Below the pieces are notes generated by a model. That model saw only the letters and a list, made by a program, of their open reading frames with translations, was not told where the DNA came from and ran no database searches. Shown here piece after piece: positions 25,301-55,397 of a stretch of 64,000 bases of DNA (positions are counted from its first letter, which is position 1; the number at the start of each line of letters is the position of its first letter). The DNA comes from Pterobdella sp. o SKG-2022 (Eukaryota; Annelida; Clitellata; Hirudinida; Piscicolidae): NCBI GenBank assembly GCA_964035795.1, contig OZ038322.1:17593447-17657446 (forward strand). Reading direction: 5' to 3'. Made by a program: the position numbers and the translations under genes.

Positions 25301-28300
25301 TGTCTTTAAAAAACTACATGCTTTATAACATTTAAAAGCACGCTTATCTTTATGTTTAAGTGCTCAATTATTATATTATTAGTGATTTCAACTATGATGT
25401 ACAGTAATATATAATATGAACTTGAAATCTTTCTAAAGTTTCAAAATAATGATAATTTTTCTGATCTTAGATATGCCTTGATGAGGCTCAGATGGTTGAA
25501 AGCACAAGTACTAAGGTACCATTATCTTTAAAGATGATATTTTTATATGATTTGTACGTTTAATCCTATAAAAATGGAACTATGAAGACGATAAACGGTC
25601 ACAATGAAGATATATAATGAATTTATACAGGAAACTTTTATAAAAGCTCAAATTAAATTCAAAAATTAGCATTAATTTGATATGGTAATCTAACGAAGGT
25701 TTAATAAATGGTCTAATTGATCGTGTGGTTGCTTGTATAACTAAAAGGTTTTTAATTCCCAGTCAGCGGAGATGGCTTCTCGACTGAGTGCAGTGATGAG
25801 GTGGTGTGTCACGGGTACACCTATACAACGCAGTCTAGATGGTTGTTCTGTTCTAGTGCTCATATTAGTTTATATATACTGTTTATATTACTTGTGTGAG
25901 TTAAATGCTTTTATACTTTTGTTGTTTTCTTGTTTTATAGAGATTTACTTTCACTTTTTGTTTCTTGAAACATTTTATTTTTCCATTTAAATAATAATCT
26001 ATCTGGCTGTGAAGTAAATCGACCATCAGATTGCTATAATATAAGTTTGGGTTTCTGCAAGACGAACCATAAATGATATATGACTTTATTGTTAATTATT
26101 TAAAATATATTCAACATCATCACATATTTATAAGACAAATAGGTGCTAAAAAGTTCATAAACTAATTGAAAAAATCAACTGCTAAACATCAAAAAACAAA
26201 CCACACAGACGTGTACGGTTTGATATCCTTCCTGCGTTTGGAGCCGTTCAACAGGCGATGGTGGTGGCAGAGGTACATTCAAGAGAGATACATGAAGGGG
26301 GACAGGGAGGCCCTGGTGTGCCTGCTCAGTGATGTGCTGTGGAGAAGCTGCAAGATTGATGTGATTGACCAGGTCTTGTGTTTTGTTCTCATAGTTTATA
26401 TGCTTTTCATAATGCTATTTGGGCCAAATTTGATTTAAAGCTTGTTTTTTTCATGGTTGAGATTTATTAATAAATAAAGGTGTGATTTGTTACAATAGGA
26501 TGTCTTTCTAACATACCAAATAAAATAATATCACAATGACAGATTTGCTTGCCGAACCAAATGAATGAGATCCACTTCTTGACCTTCACTCCCTTTGAGG
26601 AGCACTTTTACAGAAGGGTGTATCAAGAGAGCTGCCAAGAAGCTACCATGGTGTGGTTTAGTGGTGATTCATCAATAAATATTAATTAAAGAAATACTAA
26701 ATATATAAATCAATAATAAATATATAAATTTTTCATTTAAAAATTCGCACAGCTAATAATACCCTTAAACTGAATAAGATTTTTTTAATCTAATTTTCTT
26801 TCCCTTTCAACTAAAGATTGTTGCTTAGAGTGCAAACTTCAGTAACAACATTGTTGTCAACACATCAGAAATTGGCAAAGATGGGCGATTTGAACGTTAA
26901 ACTGAACACCTTCGATAAGAAAACACTCCATCAGGTTTTAATATTAATTGAAATAATATCACTACTATCATTAAACATATTGTTAATATTCTAATTGTAT
27001 CAATTAAAAGTTAATACACCCAATTATAAGATGAAATGTAATATAATTCAATGACAAAATTATAATTCATGAACTTGATACAGCGACCTTTTTTACAACA
27101 AGCTTTGTACTTCAATTAACTTGCATAAATATCCAGTCTCATCATTGTTGATATAAAATTTTGCAATCTCACTTATAACTCATGTATTAGTCAAATTAAA
27201 AATTAATAATAAAAATAATCAATGCATTGGTTCTACTTGTAGCTCCCTAATTTCCAGTAGACGATTAATTAACCACACATAATCCACATTAACCAAATCA
27301 AAAGTCTGCATGTCAACCAAACTAATATCTGACACATTAATTAGACAAATACCTCTTATATCAACCACATCAATAACCTACATCATTAACCCTCCGTCAA
27401 CCCCTCAACCAATCCTACCAGCTGATGTACCCGCTGTTGAAGGTGAGGCAGGCTTGTTGCCACCCTCAGGCTGTCAGAACCGGCTTCATTAGTGTCAGTA
27501 AGAGGTATGTGCCATTGTGTGTGTGGAGGGTTTTCGGGTGTTCACCCATGTTAACGTGGGAACTGATGTAAAACGATGATGATGGTGATGATGATGATGA
27601 GGTGGGCTGTTGCTTTGTCTTGCTGTGTTTTTGTATTTTTGTATAGATCGTTTTATTAGTATTTTTTTGGCTTATATTTTCCCCATTAACTATGTCTTTG
27701 GGGGTTTTTATAGTTTTCTGTTTATTAACCATGTTTTAAGGGAAATAATAATTTAATTAGATGAAATACTTCAATACATAAGTATGCAAGATAGAAACGA
27801 ATCAAAATCAAGTGTTTTTGAATAACTGACTTTTTTTCAATAAAAAAAGCCCCAACATCAAATAATTATTCTATAAAACTCAATAAAAGTAAATTTTTGC
27901 TAATTAACTCTACACTCTCATCAACATCATTTTTCTGCAGTGCCATGACGATGTCAGAGCTGTTGTTACAGATGATAAAGAAAGTGAGATTGGAGTGCGA
28001 AGAAGCTCAACGACAAATAGTGGCTGCGACCAATGGCATGGCTGGATGGATGATACTTAATGATGATGTTAGTATATATTATGGATATCAACATCGTTAT
28101 TCTTATAATTGTTTTAATGCTGTTATCTTGACAGTTTGTTGTTGAACTAGTAGTTTTTACTAAATTGCATACATTTTTGGATTTTTTATTTTATGGCAGT
28201 TGTATCTAGTTATTTTAATTTTAATATCAGATTTTTTTTACCGGTTTGATTCAAAGACTCATATTTGTATTATGGTTTTATTAATTTTGTTACAAGTCAT

Positions 28301-30029
28301 TTGATTATTTTATTTTTACGTTATATTTCATTAATGTAGTTATAAATAAAATTTTTATTAAATAAGATTTTTTATTGATGTAAATGTATTTCGTTATTGC
28401 ATTAACGATTAATGTAAATTTATTCAGTCAATTGATAATCACAGTTGGTAGGAGCTGTGAACGAATACAGGACCGTCATATCTCTTCACATGAGAAGTAG
28501 TGGCAACGACAACAAACATAATGACCAAACTAATCAACAGAATAACACTGTTACCACTCCTGATAATAGCCTCTTCTGCAATAACAATACCACAGCAACA
28601 ACTAAAGATAGCTCTATACGAGTTGATAGCTTACAAGTGTTGCATGCAATTCACAATCTGTCGCAAATATTGCCTGCCTGTGACCAATCTCAAATCGGAC
28701 ACACACTCTACCATTCCCAGCTCCCTGATATCGTTAGTGTAGTGTTGTGGTTAGTTTTTTAAATTTATTTACTTGATGATGATATAGAGAACATATCAAG
28801 AAGCTTCGTATTAATCAAAAATTTGAACTTTTATCGTTTTTTCACGATTCACATATCATCGTGAAAAATATGCATATATAAACTTGTAATCTAGAAAATT
28901 CCACATTAACATCATCATAACCATCATCAAATATATCATCATTAAAACTATGAAACAGCAACCCACCTACCAACAACACATCATAGCGCCAGCAAGTGGA
29001 GGAGAGGTATTTAAGTCGCAAGAACAACTTCGTGCTCAAGATGAGGACCTCGTGGTTGGCTCTCAAGAGTGCAGTCACTACAGGCACTACCAAGGTTATT
29101 TGCCCATATTTCAGATTCTTATGAGATCCCTTTGGGCGCATTATGTGTTTTTTTGAACATTTTCTTGGTAAAACATGAAGCTTTAGAGTGTTTCAAAAAT
29201 TAAACTGCTCAAAATGAGGCATTCATCAATAAAACTAAAGTTTATAATTAGTATCTTTTTTATAAAACTGTAGTTACAAAGGCTTTAGGTATATTTATTT
29301 AGTAGAATACAGCCGTAGCTTTATACCTGTCTAAACCAACGCATACCATTGCTTAATCGACAATCCACATTGACATCACAGTTGAACGAATGCATTGATT
29401 GGTGGGGGAGGTTGCTGGCTTGGTGTGATGAAGCTAAGTTGTCTGTCTCTCTGATAGAAAAGCTTTACAATGATCTTTCTAACAATTCACACCACTTCAG
29501 CATTGCTTGCAAGTTAGTTTGATATTTCTGTCGCAACATCAAATAAGCAATATTTTACAGAAAGATAATATACATAAAAATGATGACGATGAAGCTAGTT
29601 ATATGAGAATTTTGTTATAGAATATTTTACTCAACGATTCTCAGTGATTGGTTTAACCAACATCGACAGGTTCAGAGACACGCAAGGTTTGAGATTTGTG
29701 TTGCATGATCAGATATCTCGCCTAACAGCCAGCAGGCAATCTCTAGTCTCATTACTAACCACTATTGACCAATCTATGCACAAGCGACAATCAAATAAAA
29801 ACTCCAAAGACCCATCACAGCAGGAAGTCACATCTGAACACGAATCTAACCACACAAACCATGATGAACTTCCCCAAGAAATTTCAAATGAACCTTACTT
29901 CTTTGATGAATCGTGCAAACTTGACAAGAACACTTCCATGGATCAAATAGTGTTCCAAACTGTCAACTGTTGCCTACGTAGCAAGCCCGCCAATAACAAG
30001 TTCAAGTCAGTCTTTTGAGGGTTTTTAAG

Positions 30030-30076
<47 letters not shown>

Positions 30077-33000
30077 ATAACTCGAGGAAAATTTTAGATT
30101 TAATTTGGAGCATAAACTGGTTGAAAATGGTTGTTGAAATCATTAATTTTCTTTTGCTTATTTGTGAAAAAGATATTTTTTATCCATGACTAATAATAAT
30201 TCATGATCTATTTGGTCATTAATGAATACCTTTGAAACGCGTTTCAAATCATCATCAATAGCTTCTTTGGCTCCAATGCACTTAAACACTATCAACCCTG
30301 GCACAGATGTGTCTTCTGCAAGGCACACCGCATGTTTGAAGCTTATGAGAACATCCTCTTCTCTTTCGATCAGGAGTGCGTTGTTGTCAATATTGTTTGA
30401 AGTTATGTGTTATGTTTTAAGTTGTATCAGTCGTAGGTTTATGATGTTATCGTGAGTTATGAATAATTAATTAATAATAATGAATTTAATAATTATTCAT
30501 TTTTATGCTAAATTTATTAACGTTTGTGTTTCTTCTATTATAAATATCATAGATTTATTGTTTTGATTACCAAACTTTAATGGAAAGTGAAATTCCAAAA
30601 ATTGTTTATATTGCTCAATCGTTGTGTGTGCATTTCGATTTGAATGCGTTTAATAGAATTTTTAACTCATGCAAAAATCTCAGAACTCCCCATATTATAT
30701 GTTTTTTCAGCCTTAATTTTTATCGATTATAGAGGCTTTTTCATTAGGCCAACTTTCGAATTTTGCGCTGTATCAAATATATACTAACGATAATCTCGTT
30801 CCAGAGATGTGGTTAATCCTATCAAAACTACGAAGAAAAAAAAGTTCAAAAGAACCAATAGTAACGAACCTACCATAATAAACAACAAAAAGACTCCCAT
30901 TAATATCAATAAGAAGATGAGTGATGAAGATGAGGACGACGATGATGAGGATGATGAGTATGTAAAAAGACGCAAAGGAAACTGGTCGGATAGTGAAGTG
31001 GAGAGAATTTTGAAATCTCTCATCGCCTTTTCTCACAAGAATTCAGGTTAGTTATTGTGATAGTGGCTTTCTTTATGTATTCATATTATGTATTTTTTTC
31101 TTACCATCTTCATCGTCGTCGTCATCATCATAGGTCTTATCGCCATTGCGTCAGCCAATCAATCATAAATAAACGTTTTTTTTATAATAGATTAGCATTG
31201 TATTTGGTACTTAAAAGAAACCTGAATACATTTGATCGATGGGATCCATATCTTAATGATAAAAACTTGATACATTTGAAGCTGACAAACGGCTGTTGGA
31301 GGCAGGTTCAGTGCATATTAGTCTTTTTGATGGTCTCAAAAAAGAATTTAAGGTGCCATTGTTTGTGTTTCTACAGTGATGTTTAAAATTTTTTAATCTT
31401 TAATCTTTTTTTGCAGTTTTTCAATTATAGATTTTTGGGGGGAAAATCGGATTTTTCAACAAAAAACATCAAATAAGAGGATTTTTTAAATACGTTTATT
31501 GAAAACCAGAAGGTATAAATTTCGATAAGTTTAGCCATACCATAAAACGTTAGCTAACGTTTTTTTGTTGAAAAATCTGATTTTGAAAAAGAAGTTATCG
31601 ATTGGTTTTAGGTTTAACGAACTGCTTTAAATTCTTTTTATCAAATTTTAAAAATTAATTTTTGAGGTATGATGCATTATTGATCGCTTAAACCAATTTA
31701 ACCACCACTTGTCTCGCAATTGTATAAATTAGACAGCATTGTATGTCAGGCGAGTGCACACAACAAAGTGGTGTGGAAAATTGAAAATGAAACCAGGCAT
31801 GAAATAAACGTGTTTTTTATAAAATTTTTTTTTCATTATTATGTTATCGAAAACTATTTCATGAAGAGTTGAATATTTTGGTTTTACATAAAGTAGCCTT
31901 CTATGATACACATTGATTGCGCAACCGAAACCTAATTATGGGCGATCTAATAATTTAAATTTAAAGCTCAAAATTGTTTGGAAGTTGTATGATTGCATAT
32001 AAAAATAAAAAGCAAAATGAGGTTGATTTTAAATTTTTATTACTTGTGATTTACCATCTTCAAATGGTTGTTACCAATCCATAGACATAGGACTATCTTT
32101 ATAACATAACTAGACTTAGAGCTATGTGTTTTGAAGTTCGAAAATGTGTTTGCCTTGTTATCTTTGTTTTATAGTTTTATTTTTGCGTATAGTTTTGTAT
32201 TCTATGAAATTAGCTTAATAAACTAATAAACAAAAATACCTAAAGCTCAACAACTGTACATCCCACAATTCAAATGACAAACTGACTGTAACAAGCATTC
32301 AATAGATCCAAATATCTAAAGTTTATGTCACTAATCATTTTTATTGTCTTGTCGTTACGTTGGTTTGTGATATTATGCCAGATTCTGCGTGTGTATTGGC
32401 AAGCATTGAGGGAGAAAGTGTGTGCAGTGGATGAGACGATGATGGCGGTGACTAGGTCAGTTTTAAACTTCATTTTTTTACGTTTTGTTCGATTTTCAAA
32501 CTTCAATAAAATCATATTTAAAGTAAATCTTGCAGTGTTTGTGCTTATTTTTGGTTTAAAAAAGTGTAAGGTTTATGTGCCGTTCAAAATAATGGCTCTC
32601 ATGAATTATAAAAAATTGTGATATTGATTTAATCGTTTGATGAAAAATTAGATGCATTTATTTAATTAAAAACTAATTTTTAAAAAGTATGACATAAAGT
32701 ATAAGTGATTCAATCATATATTATAAAAATTTCTCATAATTAATAAACTTTTATGCCTTATTTTCATGATTACATTTTTCTTAATTTTGCTCAAAAAATT
32801 CATTCAAATTTTTTTATAAAACTTTTCAGTTAATTCCAGTTAATTATTGTACGTTTAATATAAATGTAGTTAAAAGTTCACATATGAGTTTAAGCAACAT
32901 TTTTGAAAATCTTGGAAATCACGATCGAATTTGTAGTTTTATAACGTTCCATAAAAAGATTTTCATGAACCGACAATTAGTAGTCAACATGGATTAGCGC

Positions 33001-36000
33001 CTTGTGGAACCAATCAATTGCGCAACCTAAACCCCAGATAGGGGCGATCAAATGGTCGACTTCCCATAAAAAACACTTCAAATTTGGCGCGAAATACTTT
33101 TTTTGGCATAGCTTTCTTGAATACTTCTAATCCATCTTCCACTTTAAACTTTCTATGTGATTACATATTCATAACATCTTGTATCTTAATATTCATAACC
33201 ATTTCTATAATTATCTATTCTTAATCGTTTATATAATGACATATTCATAATGGTTTATATAATTAGGTATTCATAATGATACAGACTGCGGTTGAGACAG
33301 GACGGTGAAAATGTAGGAGAGGAAGAGCATCACATTATTGAAAAGCACGCTGTTAGTTTTTTCATGATATTATCATTATCTGTTATGTGAGGTTTTTTAT
33401 TGTTTGAAAAGGATATTTCATCGAAATTGGTATATACGATTCTCTTTTTTTTAAAGATGCTACTCAATGTTTTGTTGAAAAACAGTTTTTAAAGATGGTG
33501 TGTTTTGTTTTGTATATAAGAATTTTTAAAGTTTAATGATTCTTAAAACATTCACAAAAAGGAGAATATCTATTCATTCTATATCTATTAAATCTATTCA
33601 TAAAAACAAAAAACTTTTTTGAGAGCTTTTTTTTTATAGTAAAACTTATTTATTATTCAACGTCTGATTATCCTAATACATATATTGAATTTGATGCTTT
33701 ACGGATTTAATATGCATTCAGCACAAATACATTAATCATCACATACACATGGATTGAACATACAGTTACCAGAGATGCGACTGAGATTGCAAGCGGATAA
33801 GAGGGCTGGAGAGGTTGATCTGAGGAAAAGGAAGGCCCAGTTGAACTACTTGCAGAATCTCATTCAGGTTTTACATTTTGTTGTGTAATTTTGTGTTGTC
33901 TTTTATAGTTTTGTCTCAAATAAATGGCTTTTTTATGAATTATGCTTTAAGTAATATTAATAATTTAGACCGACCACTATCAACCCTAGTTACTGGGAAA
34001 CGTAGAGGAAGATAATCTAATTACTGATTAATTTTTCGATATATTAATTTTTTGGGGATTTTATGTTGACGATTTGATAATAAATTGTATTCTTGTAAGA
34101 ATGTAAGAATTGTGAAACTTTAAATTTATATATAAAGCTGCATTATTTGAACATGGAGTAGCGCCCTGTGAAACCTATTTATGCACCAACCCTCATTTAA
34201 AAGTGTCCCAACTGCCGATTTATTCATCAATTGTGCAAACATAGTTTTTTCACGACCAACATGTCTCATTATCATGTTATTAGTTGTTAATTTTTGGTCA
34301 TCACATGTTTTTTAGTATTCATAACTGTTCATTCCAGAGTGGTGAAACGTTCAAAGACGGAATAAACCCTGAACCTTGTCCCATATGTCAAAACAAACTA
34401 GCCTCTCAGGTTTCTAGCTTATTTGCTCTTATGATACTATTTTTATCAACTTAGATACATTCTTCATCTTTTTGATTCTTCTACCGCTATACAAAATTTA
34501 TTATTCAAATGAGCTTCATTATTTTTCTCAGTTTTTTTGAAAATTTAAAACTTAATTTTTTCATGTCATTCTGAATCATTCTCTATCACAGTGGTGTGTG
34601 CTTCAGTGTGGCCATTGCTTATGTCTTCATTGCATTCGATTCTTCACAAAGTCCTCAACGTCTCTCCCGTATTTCTCATCATCGTCTTCGTCCTCCTCAC
34701 TCAAATGTCCCATATGTCGACAATTCACATTGCTACCTGAAGTTTCCTACGTTTCAACTAAGACATCATCATCATCACTACCATCGTCTTCGTCGTCATC
34801 GTCATCGTCTTTTTCAGCTGTAGACCCAAAGATCAAAATTAAGGTAATTGATAAATAATTTTTTTCAAAATTTTTCACTATTTTCACTAATCATTTTCAA
34901 ATGGAATAAATCAAATTTTGTTGTAATGAATAAATATTGAATGGAATTTATCTTGTTGCTCACATTTAATATTAGCTGGTGGTATTCAATATAATAAGCA
35001 AATTTCTTAATATATTTTGATTATCGAATTACACCTCCTGGCTCCAAAACCATGGTTTCAGTTCATTCATCTTCTTTGAAGGGTGATTGGTCAACGAAGA
35101 TCGAAGCTGTGGTGAGATTGGTGATCACCATAACCAATCATGATGCTTCAAATAAGGTCCTCATCTTTTCTACTGTGAGTCACATAATATTAATTTTTAT
35201 CATCATTCTCTTACCTTGTTTCTCACTATAATTAAGCTGATAAGCTTTGCCTTTTGAAGCTTTCTTTTCTAATAAAAAATCTTTACTAAAAAACCAAACA
35301 AATACTTTACTATTTAATTGTTTCCAACTTAATTTCTTGCAGTGGATATTTGTACTGGAACTCATAGCTACTGCACTCACAGAAAACAACATCAGATATG
35401 CCTCATTGTTGGATAGGAGCAAATTTGAGGTGGCTTTTAGTGCATATATTCGACAAAATTCAATGAAATTATAATACTATCTTTCAAAGAGTATAATCAC
35501 TTTTAATTTCATCGTTTTTGTTTGATGCCTTTTGTTATTACGATAACATTACGTATCTTTGTTTCATCAAATAAAATTATAAATTCTAATTATTATTTTT
35601 GAATTATTAAGTTTTACTCAAAGATTTAATGGTTATACTTTACTTTAATATTTGCTTTAAAAACCGTCCGATTTTTGATAGACAGCTTTAGAGAAATCCT
35701 ATTGTTGTTTGAGTTCATAATGAAAAGTTTTACATAAAATTTCAGACCAAAACCATTCTTCAGTTTTATTTCACTTGTTTCATACCAAAAATCATACTAT
35801 TTAATTTGTGCACCACTTCAACAGGAAAACCTACAAGTCTTCAAGCAACAACAGAATGTTAACTGCCTACTCTTGCCCATCAGCACAGGTGATTATCATT
35901 TATTCGAGAAATCTTGTCATTCAATCATTTCTTTTATTATTTTTTATAGTTTCTTTCCTAAGAATTAATCTAATAGGAACTAAATATGAATAAATTAGCA

Positions 36001-36661
36001 TATTCATCATCATTTTTTCACGTCATTTGAGAAAAATTTATGAATTCTAGCAATACATACAATCTGTTTTAAACATCACAAGGTAACTTATAACACAACA
36101 GGGTCTAATGGCTTAAACTTGATAGAAGCTAGTCACGCCATCATTGTGGAACCAGTCCTGAATCAGGGCCAGGATTTACAGGCGGTTGGTCGCATGCACC
36201 GCATTGGGCAGACAAGGTTTGTGGCAGTATATTGGCGTTTTATTAGAGTTATAGTAGCTCATGGCGATAATGTGGATAAGAAATACTTATCAAAATTTAT
36301 ATAAAGCTTGTCGTGAGTTCCAAAATTTGCTTATTTAAAGTGTGTCAGTGTCAGACTTCTAAATATTCAGTGTTATAGATATTTGAGCTTGTGAAGTTTT
36401 TAAATGTTATATGCTCCAATCTTTCATTTCAGTTAACACATCATTTCAATTCGAAACAGGCCAACGTTTATTCACCGCTTGATAGTGAAGGGAACGGTAG
36501 AAGAGCGATTACACAAGCTCTTATCGTCGTGTCGTGAGGTTCCCAACGAAACCAAAGACCCCCAAGAAAGCACACTCACTCTCACACAACTACATGATCT
36601 TCTCGACGCCAAAGCTGTTGATAGTTGTGAAGATGATGTCTGTGACTTTTCGAGTCTTTAG
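19309..36661 (+). CDS. SHPRH: SHPRH: SNF2-family helicase / RING E3 ubiquitin ligase, complete
   Basis: SHPRH is a nuclear SNF2 ATPase with a RING E3 domain; in vertebrates it polyubiquitinates PCNA at stalled forks. I join 34 coding segments (first 19309-19869, last 36460-36661) totalling 5676 bases, 1891 residues; human SHPRH is 1683. Domains in order: [17 protein letters not shown]; Walker A DEMGLGKT (about 499-506); PHD finger (CICG, then CVKC, QHASC, CPHC; about 690-738); Walker B DEAQ (845-848); VTGTP; QACCHP; a CVFCK zinc-type patch; RING (CPIC at 1611-1614, CGHC, then CPICR); and helicase C-lobe [10 protein letters not shown]. The linker-histone domain expected between Walker A and PHD is not recognisable; a polar Asn/Ser/Thr-rich stretch sits there. 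The middle also has extra low-complexity inserts (Asn/Thr-rich, acidic, Ser-rich). All intron phases agree. The N-terminal 180 residues show no known domain, so the start is less certain than the rest. Confidence 0.94.
21683..21745 (+). other. probable 63-nt micro-intron inside SHPRH exon 5
   Basis: The open frame runs through this segment but would encode a hydrophobic, Phe/Leu-rich stretch in an otherwise polar nuclear protein. The segment begins GTTAGT, a donor used many times in this window, and ends TTTTTTCAAG. Its length is 21 codons, so splicing or retention both keep the frame. A very short intron is the better reading; in-frame retention would add a hydrophobic 21-residue insert. Confidence 0.6.
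22811..22913. repeat. repeat R1 copy in SHPRH intron 6
   Basis: Begins TATAATAGAAACAAACACTA and ends CTTACATTATCAAGTG, in opposite orientation to the copy at 18483-18557. It matches that copy over about 80 bases with few changes. It ends about 35 bp before the SHPRH exon at 22948. Confidence 0.55.
24305..24475 (-). mobile_element. tRNA-headed SINE
   Basis: On the minus strand a tRNA-like head (about 24395-24470) has an A-box-like TAGCTCAGAGGTAGAGC and a perfect B box GGTTCGATCC. Its anticodon stem TTAGA/TCTAA closes a seven-base loop. The T and acceptor stems pair poorly, so it is not a working tRNA gene. A tail of about 90 bp follows, with two AGCGCTT repeats and an end like TTTATAAATACCGCATTA, as in many invertebrate SINEs. 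It lies in the SHPRH intron after the exon at 24141-24214. Confidence 0.65.
24525..25327 (-). mobile_element. Penelope-like element remnant with inverted terminal repeats and 12-bp target duplication
   Basis: The minus strand encodes the end of a Penelope-like element. A GIY-YIG-type endonuclease reads [13 protein letters not shown], then RNRIKQH, then [11 protein letters not shown] (25166 down to about 24945). After a break, a family-like tail reads LRNKKHNT with AWNPLL (about 24930-24800). The reverse transcriptase part is absent. Arms of about 100 bp at 24536-24636 and 25167-25268 are inverted repeats of each other at roughly 90%. The 12-mer ACATGCTTTATA stands on both sides (24525-24536 and 25316-25327). 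The element sits in an SHPRH intron, opposite to the gene, and cannot move by itself. Confidence 0.8.
30027..30075. repeat. (TA)n microsatellite
   Basis: An unbroken TA dinucleotide run of more than 20 units, about 20 bp after the SHPRH exon ending at 30005. Likely length-polymorphic and prone to assembly error. Confidence 0.95.
31106..31131. repeat. CATCGTCGT trinucleotide run in SHPRH intron
   Basis: A short CAT/CGT repeat lies 60 bp after the donor at 31047. It is nearly complementary to the GAT/GAC repeat coding the acidic run in the preceding exon (30922-30958). See the finding on a possible exon-intron hairpin. Confidence 0.7.
31487..31557. repeat. dispersed repeat R2, copy 2
   Basis: Matches 1503-1580: TTTATTGAAAA, GATAAGTTTAGCC, then CATAAAACGTTAGC. 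Here it is followed by a second inverted GCTAACGTTTT, giving a local AACGTTAGCTAACGTT palindrome near 31546-31562. Confidence 0.5.
31912..31955. repeat. dispersed repeat R3, copy 1
   Basis: GATTGCGCAACCGAAACCTAA followed by GGGCGATC is shared with 33008-33055. Both copies are in SHPRH introns. Confidence 0.45.
32985..33110. repeat. dispersed repeat R3, copy 2
   Basis: Longest copy: CATGGATTAGCGCCTTGTGG, then AATTGCGCAACCTAAACC, then GGGGCGATC and TTTGGCGCGAAAT. A third, shorter match (CATGGAGTAGCGCCCTGTG) is at about 34153-34171. More GC-rich than its surroundings, as expected for a young insertion. Confidence 0.45.
34338..34843 (+). other. SHPRH RING-domain exons with Ser-rich insert
   Basis: Exon 34338-34409 supplies the first zinc pair (CPIC) and exon 34592-34843 supplies CGHC, then CPICR. 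The eight ligands of a C3HC4 RING are all present. The second exon also encodes two polyserine runs from TCA/TCG repeats (about 34674-34700 and 34764-34815). One lies inside the RING, between the third zinc pair and CPIC, where human SHPRH is shorter. Confidence 0.85.
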
Positions 36662-37117
36662 CTTCTATTGTAGTTTATTTTTATTGCAGTTTATAATCGT
36701 GTAAAGGTTTCCAAAGAAGTTTTGGGATTTGTTTATGTATTGATTCTTATCATACTTGTTGGTAATTTATTTTATGTTTTTTAGTTTTAATCAATAATGC
36801 GCAATATCATCGTAAATTTTTAAAAAATAATTTACCATTTTCTAAAATATATCAAAATTTTCAGACACAAATCAAATGGTAAGATTAAACTAATTGGCGA
36901 CATTTATGACTCATAATTGACAAAAAAAAATGTTACATAAGTATCAAATCAAGCTAAAATTACAGATAAAACAATGACAATTGAAACCGATATATCAAAC
37001 GAGTACTTGTTTACTCAACTTACAAGAGAGTTTCCAAACGAAATCCCCAAAGTTCATCAGGTATATAAAAAAATCAAGGTTGACATACACTGTGTAAGGA
37101 AGGGTTATGTGCAACGA
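36662..37117. other. 456-bp gap between convergent stop codons of SHPRH and the glutamate receptor
   Basis: SHPRH (plus) ends at 36661 and the receptor (minus) ends at 37118. ATTAAA on the plus strand at 36884-36889 and AATAAA on the minus strand at 36766-36771 are the nearest polyadenylation-like signals. The next plus-strand AATAAA (about 37144) lies inside the receptor's last exon. The two 3' UTRs probably overlap. The interval also holds the coding-like segment at 36974-37060. Confidence 0.6.
36974..37060 (+). CDS. coding-like ATG segment with donor, CUE-domain-like start (uncertain)
   Basis: From ATG at 36974 the plus strand encodes 29 residues and then meets a possible donor, CAG then GTATAT. 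The codons are less AT-biased than the surroundings. The reading contains a LFTQLTREFPNEIPK pattern that recalls the first helix of CUE domains (as in TAB2/TAB3: L-x-x-L-x-x-x-FP-x-x-P). No following exon is identified, and a gene starting here would run antisense to the receptor. It could be a real first exon, an exon remnant or chance. The unspliced frame stops after 56 codons, overlapping the receptor's last exon on the opposite strand. Confidence 0.28.

Positions 37118-55397
<18,280 letters not shown>

Noticed and set aside
28950..29141. Open frame reading [12 protein letters not shown] as an SHPRH exon
   Set aside because: The alternative frame starting at 28987 after CATCATAG keeps phase with both neighbours and matches the expected region; the long frame does not.
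31057..31386. 109-codon open frame
   Set aside because: Only its last part, in another frame (31282-31352), is an SHPRH exon; the long frame is a shadow across an intron.
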